Source: Sepiola atlantica
Lineage: Eukaryota; Mollusca; Cephalopoda; Sepiida; Sepiolidae
Length of the DNA: 64,000 bases
Assembly: GCA_963556195.1 (NCBI GenBank)
Contig: OY744529.1
Span: forward strand, 60,078,080-60,142,079
Reading direction: 5' to 3'
Under the pieces are notes generated by a model. It searched no databases, had not been told where the DNA came from, and worked only from the letters and a program-made list of their open reading frames with translations. Below, piece by piece: positions 22,709 through 33,347 of this stretch. The stretch's first letter is position 1. Every line of letters starts with the position of its first letter. The translations under genes were made by a program, and so were the position numbers.

Positions 22709-24483
22709 CTGTTATGTGGTTACGTAGCATGGATCCTGTTATGTGGTTACGTAGCATAGATCCTGTTATGTAGTTACGTAGCATAGATCCTGTTATGTGG
22801 TTACATAGCATGGATCCTGTTATGTGGTTACGTAGCATAGATCCTGTTATGTGGTTATGTAGCATAGATCCTGTTATGTGGTTATATAGCATGTATCCTG
22901 TTATGTTGTTACGTAGCATAGATCCTGTTATGTGGTTACATAGCATGTATCCTGTTATGTGGTTATGTAGCATGGATGCTGTTATGTGGTTACATAGCAT
23001 GTATCCTGTTATGTGGTTACGTAGCATAGATCCTGTTATGTGGTTACATAGCATGTATCCTGTTATGTGGTTATGTAGCATGGATCCTGTTATGTGGTTA
23101 CGTAGCATGGATCCTGTTATGTGGTTACGTAGCATGCACCATGTTATGTGGTTACATAGCATGGATCCTGTTATGTGGTTACATAGCATGTATCCTGTTA
23201 TGTGGTTACATAGCATAGATCCTGTTATGTGGTTACATAGCATGGATCCTGTTATGTGGTTACGTAGCATGGATCCTGTTATGTGGATACATAGCGTGGA
23301 TCCTGTTATGTGGTTACGTAGCATGGATCCTGTTATGTGGTTACATAGCATGGATCCTGTTATGTAGTTACGTAGCATGGATCCTGTTATGTGGTTATGT
23401 AGCATGGATCCTGTTATGTGGTTATGTAGCATAGATCCTGTTATGTGGTTACGTAGCATGTATCCTGTTATGTGGTTACGTAGCATATATCCTGTTATGT
23501 GGTTACGTAGCATGGATCCTGTTATGTGGTAACGTAGCATGTATCCTGTTATGTGGTTACGTAGCATAGATCCTGTTATGTAGTTACGTAGCATAGATCC
23601 TGTTATGTGGTTACGTAGCATAGATCCTGTTATGTGGTTACGTAGCATGGATCCTGTTATGTGGTTACGTAGCATGGATCCTGTTATGTGGTTACATAGC
23701 ATAGATACTGTTATGTGGTTACATAGCATGTATCTTTTTATGTGGTTACGTAGCATGGATCCTGTTATGTGGTTACGTAGCATAGATCCTGTTATGTGGT
23801 TACATAGCATGTATCCTCCTGTTATATGGTTACGTAGCATGGATCCTGTTATGTGGTTACGTAGCATGGATCCTGTTATGTGGTTACGTAGCATGGATCC
23901 TGTTATGTGGTTATGTAGCATGGATCCTGTAATGTGGTTACATAGCATGGATCCTGTTATGTGGTTACGTAGCATAGATCCTGTTATGTGGTTACATAGC
24001 ATGTATCCTGTTATATGGTTACGTAGCATGGATCCTGTTATGTGGTTACGTAGCATGGATCCTGTTATGTGGTTACGTAGCATGGATCCTGTTATGTGGT
24101 TACGTAGCATGGATCCTGTTATGTGGTTACGTAGCATAGATCCTGTTATGTGGTTACGTAGCATAGATCCTGTTATGTGGTCACATAGCATAGATCCTGT
24201 TATGTGGTTACGTAGCATGGATCCTGTTATGTTGTTACGTAGCATGGATCCTGTTATGTGGTTACGTAGCATAGGTCCTGTTATGTGGTTACGTAGCATA
24301 GATCCTGTTATGTGGTTACGTAGCATGGATCCTGTTATGTGGTTATGTAGCATAGGTCCTGTTATGTGGTTACATAGCATGTATCCTGTTATGTGGTTAC
24401 GTAGCATGGATCCTGTTATGTTGTTACGTAGCATGGATCCTGTTATGTGGTTACATAGCATGGATCCAGTTATGTAGTTACGT
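22709..24483. repeat. 27-bp minisatellite, about 65 units
   Basis: The unit is CCTGTTATGTGG plus TTACGTAGCATGGAT, with common variants at a few positions (TTACGT/TTACAT/TTATGT; GCATGGAT/GCATAGAT/GCATGTAT). One unit gains CCT near 23818. Because 27 is divisible by three, the array stays open on both strands: a 606-aa minus ORF of HITGSMLRN nonamers and plus ORFs of MWLRSMDPV nonamers. Stops in plus come only from TAGTTACG variants. The tail (24484 on) and the flanks show no gene, so the ORFs are judged by-products. Confidence 0.95.
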
Positions 24484-24721
24484 AGACACACACTGACAAT
24501 AAGACCGTTTAAAAATGTGTGAAAACGTTAATTTTGAATGAAAAAGTCACCATTTATCAAATGCTAAATTCACCAAATTGGTGTTGTGAATGAAAGAAAA
24601 CGTGGTTAATGAACAAAACATTTATATATTTACAAGCTTATGGTTTAGGTGTAAAAGATATTTTGAGTAGTAAATTGTGCGTTAGAAAAATTAATAGTTC
24701 TTATGTTTGTAGAATATTTAC

Positions 24722-26158
24722 CGTAAGTATGCGTTTGTAGAATGTTTGCAGTGAGTATGCGTTTGCAGAATGTTTGCAGTGAGTATTCGTCTGTAGATTG
24801 TTTGCAGTGAGTATGTGTTTGTAGATTGTTTGCAGTGAGTATGCATTTGTAATATGTTTGCAGTGAGTATGTGTTTGTAGATTGTTTGCAGTGAGTATGC
24901 ATTTGTAAAATGTTTGCAGTGAGTATGTGTTTGTAGAATGTTTGCAGTGAGTATGCATTTGTAAAATGTTTGCAGTGAGTATGTGTTTGTAGAATGTTTG
25001 CAGTTAGTATGCATTTGCAAAATGTTTGCAGTGACTATGTGTTTGTAGAATGTTTGCAGTTAGTATGCATTTGTAAAATGTTTGCAGTGAGTATGTGTTT
25101 GTAGATTGTTTGCAGTGAGTATGCATTTTTAAAATGTTTGCAGTGAGTATGTGTTTGTTTATTGTTTGCAGTGAGTATGCATTTTTAAAATGTTTGCAGT
25201 GAGTATGTGTTTGTAGATTGTTTGCAGTGAGTATGCATTTGTAATATGTTTGCAGTGAGTATGTGTTTGTAGATTGTTTGCAGTGAGTATGCATTTGTAG
25301 AATGTTTGCAGTGAGTATGCATTTGTAAAATGTTTGCAGTGAGTATGTGTTTGTAGAATGTTTGCAGTTAGTATGCATTTGTAAAATGTTTGCAGTGAGT
25401 ATGTGTTTGTAGATTTTTTGCAGTGAGTATGCATTTGTAAAATGTTTGCAGTGAGTATGTGTTTGTTTATTGTTTGCAGTGAGTATGCATTTTTAAAATG
25501 TTTGCAGTGAGTATGTGTTTGTAGATTGTTTGCAGTGAGTATGCATTTGTAATATGTTTGCAGTGAGTATGTGTTTGTAGATTGTTTACAGTGAGTATGC
25601 ATTTGTAGAATGTTTGCAGTGAGTATGCATTTGTAAAATGTTTGCAGTGAGTATGTGTTTGTAGAATGTTTGCAGTGAGTATGCATTTGTAATATGTTTG
25701 CAGTGAGTATGTGTTTGTAGATTGTTTGCAGTGAGTATGCATTTGTAATATGTTTGCAGTGAGTATGTGTTTGTAGATTGTTTGCAGTGAGTATGCATTT
25801 GTAAAATGTTTGCAGTGAGTATGCGTTTGTAGATTGTTTGCAGTGAGTATGCATTTGTAAAATGTTTGCAGTGAGTATGCGTTTGTAGATTGTTTGCAGT
25901 GAGTATGCATTTGTAAAATGTTTGCAGTGAGTATGTGTTTGTAGATTGTTTGCAGTGAGTATGCATTTGTAGAATGTTTGCAGTGAGTATGCATTTGTAA
26001 AATGTTTGCAGTGAGTATGTGTTTGTAGAATGTTTGCAGTGAGTATGCATTTGTAGAATGTTTGCAGTGAGTATGTGTTTGTAAAATGTTTGCAGTGAGT
26101 ATGCATTTGTAGAATGTTTGCAGTGAGTATGCGTTTGTAAAATGTTTGCAGTGAGTAT
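24722..26158. repeat. 28-bp minisatellite, about 51 units
   Basis: The unit is TTTGCAGTGAGTATGCATTTGTAAAATG with alternating variants (TGCATTTGTAAAA versus TGTGTTTGTAGA), giving a partial 56-bp higher-order pattern. The period is not a multiple of three, so one minus-strand frame cycles through three unit readings every 84 bp (HCKHFTN, YSLQTFY, ILTANILQ). That explains several overlapping long minus ORFs. It starts only about 240 bp after the 27-bp array but shares no sequence with it. Confidence 0.95.
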
Positions 26159-26164
26159 GTCTGT

Positions 26165-26810
26165 TTTCGTTTTTTTGTTTTAGCCTAGTTAGCTCTCAGA
26201 AATCAAAGGGCAGCTTTCGTGGTGCTAACACTTGATGTTTTATGGCATGCATAGATATCCGAGTGTTTAACATTTTCCTCTACTTTTCAAAGCTTGAGTT
26301 AAAAAAGCAGTAACAAATATTAATTTTCCTCTTCTCAATTGACCACTTAATTATGCTATAGTTTATCTTTCTTGTCATCTTTTGGTCTTGCTTGATTCCA
26401 GAACAAAAATTCATCTGGTTTGTTGGAGTATCCAGCTTAGTGCTGTTACTTGAGACAACATTACTAGGGGAAGGTGCACCATTACTCGTATAAGCCAGTG
26501 TGTAGTCATGCCGAGGAGATCTTATTTGGGCTTCGAATACTATGTTATTTTTAATATTTGGTCAGGGTTTACTTGTAGATGGAAGTATCCTCATGCCAGG
26601 TTGCCCTGTATAGAAAGACCGAAGACACTTGAGGATAGTGTCTAGTAGGCATTCAACTTCTTTTTTTATTATTTATTTTTATTTTATTTCACTTAGTTCG
26701 AAGAGATCAAGGGGCTCCCTCCTGGAGCTAACACTTGATTTCATTATGATTTAAATGTATATCCGAAAGCTCTTTTAAGGATAGATGTTGTCCCCTTTTA
26801 GGGCAGAAAT
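26165..26810. repeat. pair of diverged direct repeats
   Basis: 26180-26265 and 26695-26775 share GATCAA/AAATCAA, GGGG/GGGC, GAGCTAACACTTGAT-like and ATATCCGA words at matching spacing. The first copy abuts the end of the 28-bp minisatellite. The segment between them (26300-26660) has no recognised gene. Confidence 0.55.
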
Positions 26811-28339
26811 CTGTATTTCACTACAGCTTGGTCTTTCAGGGATTGCAGCTAAGTATTTTTTAAGAATTTTTTTCATTAAACCAGTTGTGCCTACCACAAC
26901 TGGTCTAATATTCATTTTTTTCAGAGACCATATTGTCTGACTTGTAGCAGTTCAGGAGACATTGTGCATATGCAACATTTGTCAGTGTATGAATGCGTGA
27001 ACTTCTGTGTGCGTTAATTAAGTAGTGAATCGCTTTCTCGGACCATGAAGGACTGGAGAGCTGAGCATAATATGATGTTCATTATGTCCTGTTTCTGGCT
27101 CTGTTGGACTCCCAGTTTCTTAGTTGTCATGTTGCTGTTTTTATTAGAAATTGGCACACAAGCTTGCTAAGAATAGTTTCGAACGAGTGGGAATCATTTC
27201 ATTGATTGTAAATTGTGGAGTTAACACCTTTATGTGATTTTTTTTTTAATTTTAGATTAAAGGCGACAATAAAAAATTTTAATCAGTAAGCACACATGAA
27301 AATTATACAGATAAGTAGAAAAGTAAATTTTATTGAGTTTGGTAACAGTTATTTTTGTCTATGTTTTTTACCTCTTTTTCCTCGTTAATTATACTACGCA
27401 ATTGCCAATTTCTAAAAGCCATCCAACACATGCCACTATGTAAAATGGATGTTAAACAGAATATAATGCATTGTACGAATATCTCTACTCAAGCAATCTG
27501 CGGATTATGCCTTTTTTGTATTTTTATACCTATACTGATAATAAAAACTAGACTTTTATCACTATGGATGTCCAATAAACTGATAAGTTATCTTCATCTT
27601 TCCTAAACATTAGTCCAGTCTAATAATACTAAACCAGCAGTGACAATGGGAGTATAGCTTAGAATATACAATATAGATTTACATAAGTGACACTAAGACA
27701 TGCACTGTTTACCAGTTTCTGTTGCATCGTTTTCATTTGGGCATCGTTTCTGGCAGTGCTCGAATGCAGGGGCATACATTCAGAGGACGTGTGTTTCCAA
27801 ATTACAAAAAAAATGTTTTAAATGTTATGTAGTGAATTCAATACTTTACGGAAATTGTTGAGGAAAAACAACAAAAAAAAACACAAAAAAAAACGGAAAT
27901 CTCTAGAGACATACTCAGTAAGTGTACACGGAAAAAAAATGGTTAAATTGGTGATGGTCATAAAGTGGGTGATCAGTTTACGTTAAATTTGTAAAAGAAA
28001 AGTGATCTCCCTAAAATCTAAAATATTTGAAAGATTAAAAAAAAAAAGACAGAATTTTCTGACAAAAAGATCGGTAATTGTACACAAGAAAAAGAAAAGA
28101 AATTATTCCTTAAAATAAGTTGAAAACAAGCGGTGGTGGAAAATAACGAACAGATGCAAAAGTCAGTATCAGGAAGAAGCCAGCAGTTGAAGGAATGAAA
28201 ATGAAAGTAGTGCAAACATAACGAGTGAAAAAGACTAGAATATGGTATTGAGAGTTCACGTCCATTCAATTGTCATTGTTTGTTTAATATTAAAATGAGA
28301 TAAAAAAAACACTTTTTTTCTATTTTTGTTTTTAAAATT
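26811..28339. other. no recognised gene
   Basis: AT-rich. Near 27968-28020 a segment (GATCAGTTTACGTTAAATTT, then AGTGATCTCCCTAAAAT) also occurs in variant form at 45128-45180, 46536-46600 and 43200-43235, so it belongs to a dispersed repeat. The ORFs at 27355-27606 and 28018-28269 are low-complexity. Confidence 0.45.
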
Positions 28340-29265
28340 TTTGTTCACCTCCAAACAAGACATATTGCCACTGAAGCATAAGAGGCTACTGTGAAAAAGA
28401 CCAGATTTATAGGGAGGGCAACCTGGGTGGAGAGTTGGGTAGCAAAATGCTTGTTCACATTACATTTAAATTTCTGGATGTTGGTACGGTCGAAGAAACA
28501 GGAAAGGAATTTCAAAAGCACCCAGTCAGAGGAAAGAAGCTTTCATTTTTTTATACTAATGGGTCACCGTTTATCAAGGCCCGGGGGCCACTCCAGGATA
28601 AGGGTTAAAGAGATCGTCAGTTGGACGTTGAGTGTCACCACGCGAGGATTGGAAACAACCATGGAATGGGCAGAAAATTTCTTAAAAGGAATTAATTATC
28701 CAAGAGGGTGGCTCAACAAATATTTGTTTCAATTAGACTTGAAGATGACCATCTTGTCAGCTGGGAAGCAGCTTCGTGGTATTTTGTTCCACAGATGAGA
28801 CGCTCGAGGAAAGAAACTTTGTTTATGGAAGTTGTGCTTGGTATTTGGTACGGAGAGAGAGAGAAAGGAAAGTCCTCTACTGTGATTGTAATTAGACAGG
28901 CTATTACAGTAGAAAATCTTCCGGCATCTAGGGACCTCTACAGTGAAGGGGTGGGGTTTTGCTGTTAGTCGGTGTATAAGGACAGTAAGTTCATCGGAAC
29001 ATGTTCTGTGGAAGTACTTGTAAAACAAACACAGTGATACGACAGGAGCTTGGTAGACAGTGTGGGACCTATTAGGTTAGAATTTTTTTTTTACTCTGTC
29101 TAAGAGGAAGAAGCTCATGGTTGGTGCACCAGCCCAGATGTGGCAAAATTGCTCCATGTACCGGCAAATAGTGGCTTTATATATATAGGATACTGACAGG
29201 TGTGAAAAGTTTTCCCGTCCGCTAGAGGAGGCCTACCTTTGCGACAGACTTGGCAGCATCATATA
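28340..29265 (-). mobile_element. LINE family B 3' end, split by a nested LINE A
   Basis: The minus-strand family B tail is seen on both sides of 28540-28890. On the low side is the 3' UTR (GTAGCCTCTTATGCTTCAGT, CTTGTTTGGAGGTGAA). On the high side are MFYKYFHRTCSDELTVLI, PRCRKIFYCNSLSNY and, to 29265, the WAGA and YGATI-like thumb region in broken frames. The order is continuous if the nested segment is removed. Confidence 0.8.
28540..28890 (-). mobile_element. LINE family A 3' end nested inside LINE B
   Basis: The minus strand reads NTKHNFHKQSFFPRASHLW and NKIPRSCFPADKMVIFKSN, then the family A 3' end (GGCCTTGATAAACGGTGACC) with a short A-rich end toward 28540. Insertion into the older family B copy orders the two events. 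Confidence 0.8.
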
Positions 29266-29330
29266 TACGTAATTTGGGCCATTCGTTATTATAAGAGTAT
29301 GAGGTAATATTTTGTGGAATTTCTCTACTC

Positions 29331-29496
29331 ACGCTGAGAAAGGTATGAATCCATCTCTTTCTAGGGGTGAAATAGTAGGGTAGGCCTGGCTCGGCTTTTT
29401 TAGCGCTCTAATCACGCTGAGAAAGGTATGAATCCATCTCTTTCTAGGGGTGAAATAGTAGGGTAGGCCTGGCTCGGCTTTTTTAGCCCTACTATT
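29331..29496. repeat. 83-bp tandem duplication
   Basis: ACGCTGAGAAAGGTATGAAT through GGCTCGGCTTTTTTAGC is present twice, at 29331 and 29414, almost without difference. This indicates a recent event. Confidence 0.92.
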
Positions 29497-29986
29497 CTAG
29501 AAGGAAAATTGGCATTGTAGCTGTACACCATGTTCACTCTAAAAAAAACATAAGATTCTACTTTTTTCAATCACATGAAAACTGGCCGGTAAAAATGAAT
29601 AAAAACAAAATATGTTCTGGGATTATTTTTAAATATTTTTTTAATTTGTTATGAAGTGGAAATGTTCATCGGATCCATCGAAAAAGTCAGATATTTTTAC
29701 TTTGCAAGGAAATAGTCATAAAACTTCATTCTTTTATCCAAAATGTTTGCTGTAACAGTTAATACCTGCCTAACAAACAATAGTTTCGGTCAACTTCTGA
29801 AATTGTTATTTTAAATTAAAGACATTCAAATGGTCAGGTATTTTATGAGTCGCTTTCTTCATTGTTCATCTAATTTAAAAGAAACCTAATCATGTAATCA
29901 TGCAGTATGGTTAACAGTCGAGAAATCGTAAACAAAAAGGTAACTTATACCGATTGCACTAGAATTTAATTATCGATTGACCTGTA

Positions 29987-30905
29987 GGGTCCCCCGGGGC
30001 ATAATGGGTCAATTTTAAGTCATTTTTTCATGAATTTTGGTATAAATTTCCCAATAACGACTTTATGCAAAATACAATGAGTGAGAAATAACATTTGGGG
30101 TATCACCTCAAAGGTTAGAAAGAAATAGGCCCAGGTAATCCATGTGATAAGGAGTTTAGGGCTGTCAACCAATAGCAGTAAATTTAATCAAAGTGATTCC
30201 GGGGCACAATGGGCAATACTTTGTCAAAACGAATTCTATAGCTGATGTATAGATTTGATCTGCATGACAATTCTAGCACATGAAATGATGAGCAATTTAA
30301 AAGAGGGACTGCAGGTTTTCGTTCACCAGTGTTAATTTGATATACAAAACAAACAGCAGAGAATTGCACAACAGGTGTCATACAAGATTACATCAGTAGT
30401 CTAGTGTCAAATGGAGTGACTTCGGACACCCACAAGTGCTTGATGAAATAGGGCAACACTGGCCATGTAGATAATGTGGCTCTATACAAGTCTATATATT
30501 TACAAACCCATTGTGCTCCGGTTGTAATGCAGGCTGTGAAAAGGAATTTGGGTGTATATTAGTCTAGCTAATCATACAAAACACCTTTGATTCTGAAAGT
30601 GTATAAAGTTTCATTAAAATAATGGGGACAGCATTAACCACATTTTGGGTGGTATTTGGGGCACACAAACGAGAAGTACTAAATGATAAAAAGAAATTTT
30701 GACGTTGAACAGTTCTGATTATGCCCGTTCTCACTTACAGCAACAAAAAGAATGATCAATGTGAATGGTGTCCAGTAAAAGCACTAATAATTAAAAATGG
30801 CAGCAGCAATTGTATCACTATAATGATATAATTGCTGCTGCCATTTGTAATTATATGTTGGGAGAAAATAGAATAAATCATTAACACCTTGTGCCCCGGA
30901 GACAC
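29987..30905. mobile_element. candidate TIR DNA transposon, non-autonomous
   Basis: The left end GGGTCCCCCGGGGCATAATG, next to TA at 29985-29986, resembles the complement of the right end, GTGTCTCCGGGGCACAAGG, next to TA at 30906-30907. The motif recurs inside: CCGGGGCACAATGGGCAA at about 30202 and, inverted, CCCATTGTGCTCCGG near 30509. No transposase ORF was seen. The TIR match is imperfect, so ends and class are inferred. Confidence 0.5.
30788..30853. repeat. 66-bp hairpin
   Basis: TAATTA-AAATGGCAGCAGCAATT-GTATCA pairs with TGATATAATTGCTGCTGCCATTTGTAATTA. The stem is nearly perfect, about 30 bp with a very short loop. It sits about 50 bp inside the right end of the TIR candidate at 29987-30905, so a subterminal transposon hairpin is more likely than a microRNA. 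Confidence 0.75.
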
Positions 30906-32099
30906 TATACCTTGACGTGCTGAAACTAAGTTTTTTTAATTTCAAAATTTGTTTTCAATGTTCGTGCGGCATTAAAAAAATGATTGGCCAAAAGCTTAGA
31001 GATATTAAAACTTATTTTGAAATAAAACATAACTTAAAAATGTTTTCAGTCAGTAGAAAAGTAATTTTTAATGCGTTTGGTGAAAGTTATTAAGGTAAAC
31101 TTGTAGTTTCCCAACCCATGTAATTTCATTAGAAAAATAATATCCAGTAGTTTAAAAAGTGTACTTTAGACTATGACATGCTGAACGTATTGGCGTTAAA
31201 ATAAATTTAGTATTACAGGAAAAAAAAACACTTTAATTTAAAGTCGACATAATGGCATGAATTAAAGATGGACGTCTGCAAGTTTTCTGTAAGCTAGTTG
31301 ATATAAAACTTGGAGCGAAGTATAGTTAAGACGAAAAGAAATTAGTGTATAAGCAATAATATATATTTTTTAAAATTATATGAACGGTTTGGAGTTAAAA
31401 TCAATTTAGTATTACGTAGTAATAGAAAACAAGGTGTTTTCACCATTTTTTGATCTTGAACGATACAAAAACAATCATGGCTCCATGAGCAATACAAATA
31501 CCTGGAACGTAAACAATGTGTAATAAAACAAAGTAAAGTCTTGTAAGGAATTATAAAAATAATTTATTCAAAAAAGTAAAGCCTTTTTTTGTAAATAATT
31601 TATTTTACAAAAATGAGAAATCAAATTGAATTTTATTATTTTGCAAAATAAAATGTCTATGTCTTTTTTTATCTTAAATACTTGCTTAAACAAGTACTTT
31701 TACAATAACAAATTGGCAAACCAGAAGAATATCCGACTCAGTACAGAGCAAACGATGTTCGGTCAGATTTGGTTCCTGCTATTAAAGACCTCATGTTTTG
31801 AATAAAAAGAAGTAATCAAATAGGTGATTTGATTTTTTTGAAAATATGATAAAATAATGTCTTTGGTTTTGAAAGAAAATCAGGAAATCTTTTGTACTAT
31901 TGTTTTTTATTTTAAATACAACTTTTTTAATGGAAATTGCCCCAGACAAGGCATGAAGCCACTTGATGTTAAGAGCTAACAAGAACGAAATATGATTATT
32001 GCAAAGACAAGAGATGCCTATTGGCCCTAGTCTTGGCAAAATTTCCTGATATTACTATGAAAGGATGACCAAACAATGAATATTTAGCATAGCTTAACA
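30906..32099. other. AT-rich, no recognised gene
   Basis: The segment GTCAGTAGAAAAGTAATTTTT near 31048 resembles one at 27310-27340, another diffuse dispersed repeat. The minus ORF at 31791-32039 is unrecognised. Confidence 0.4.
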
Positions 32100-32640
32100 G
32101 ATGGCAAAGATAAATATGGATATTGTTGGAGAGAAGTGCAGGTGAAACAGGCATTGAGATGATCAGAGAAAAATGAGATCATAATAGAAGAGATAATTCC
32201 GAAATATTGGGAACTTAGCACAATTTTCAACTGTTACAAAAGTAAGGGGAAGCTCTAGATAGAGGTAATTACAGAGGCTTAAAGTTAATGGATCAGGTCA
32301 TGAAAATGATTATGAGAATAATTGAGCAGCAAATTAGAAGTCAGATAAGCATAGATGAAATGCAATTTTGTTTTATGCCTGGCTATAGTACCACTGGTGC
32401 TATATTTATCCTGAGACAAATGCAAAGATATATTTTGCTTTTGTGGATCTGTAGAAAGCTTTTGACAGAGTGCCAAGTAACGTTGTTTGGTGGACATTAC
32501 ATAAACTAGGGGTAAACAAGTGGTTAGTGAAAGTTGTTCAAGCAAATGTACAGAAATGCTCAAAGTCATGTTTTAATGAACAGCACATTTAGTGAAAGCT
32601 TTAATGTTAAAGTGGGGGTGTAAGCGGGCTCTTCCCCTTT
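32100..32640 (+). mobile_element. RTE-type LINE, reverse transcriptase fragment
   Basis: Across frames: LSTIFNCYKSKG, GNYRGLKLMDQVMKMIMRII, DEMQFCFMPGYSTTGAIFIL, YFAFVDL then KAFDRVPSNVVWWTLHKLGV and KWLVKVVQANVQ. These are reverse transcriptase blocks 1-3, including the first catalytic Asp in FVDL-KAFDRVP, in the wording typical of the RTE clade. The copy ends near 32620, before the catalytic YADD box. Frameshifts lie at 32250 and 32440. Confidence 0.85.
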
Positions 32641-33297
32641 CTATCAAGTCCATGAGAAGTTCGAAATGAAGGAGTTCTTCCTCCGATTAGTAGAGACTAA
32701 TGCGAGTGGGTGGACCAAGCTATGGAAGATGCTAGTTAAAGAATTTCCCTGTATCATGTTGGAGAAGATGCCGGAACTGTCAAGGCTGGTAGAGAAGATT
32801 AACCTTGAGCAATTAAGGGCCAAACTAAACCAAACTAGGATAGCCTGGCTGTAGTTATAGTGGTGATGTTGATAGTTTCAGCAGTATGTGTGCTAAAAAA
32901 AATAGCTAAGCCTAGAACCTTGATAGATAGGTGTTTGAGTGAAGAAGGAAATCCATGTAATTACCTGCACCGAGATGAGCCTGGCATGTGTGAGCTGGGA
33001 TCCTTGCATGGATGCCCTCCGAACTTCCAAACGAGGATAAGGTGGAGATCCCACATGGGAAGGAAAAAACAGACGAGGTCACCGAAGCGGTGAGGCCTAC
33101 TGTGAAAGCCAGACTGACCAAGAACTGACTTTGGACACATAGAGAAGGGTCAGAGGATGGAAGGGTCAAAGGATGGAAGGGTCAGAGGATGGAAGAGTAA
33201 ATGTAAGGGGTGTTGCTAGCCCTCCCTTTTTTAATAGTAAAATAGACTTTGTATTGCATGCATAGTATTCATCTTTGCTACCATTCCTCTGACACTC

Positions 33298-33298
<1 letters not shown>
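32641..33298. other. unassigned ORFs following the RTE fragment
   Basis: A 62-aa + ORF at 32666-32854 (VETNASGWTKLWKMLVKEF) and a 77-aa + ORF at 32860-33093 look coding-like in composition but belong to no family I recognise. A 16-bp unit (GAAGGGTCAGAGGATG) is repeated about three times at 33142-33197. Confidence 0.3.

Positions 33299-33346
<48 letters not shown>
33299..33346. repeat. (GA)n microsatellite
   Basis: About 48 bases of GA dinucleotides. Confidence 0.95.

Positions 33347-33347
<1 letters not shown>

Noticed and set aside
22671..24491. 606-aa minus ORF and 190/290-aa plus ORFs as repeat-protein genes
   Set aside because: They coincide exactly with a 27-bp minisatellite; openness on both strands follows from a period divisible by three. 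No start context, introns or unique flanking domain.
24645..26106. Overlapping minus ORFs of 85-315 aa with HCKH-like motifs suggesting zinc fingers
   Set aside because: They are different frames of a 28-bp minisatellite. The Cys/His spacing comes from the repeat, not from a folded domain.
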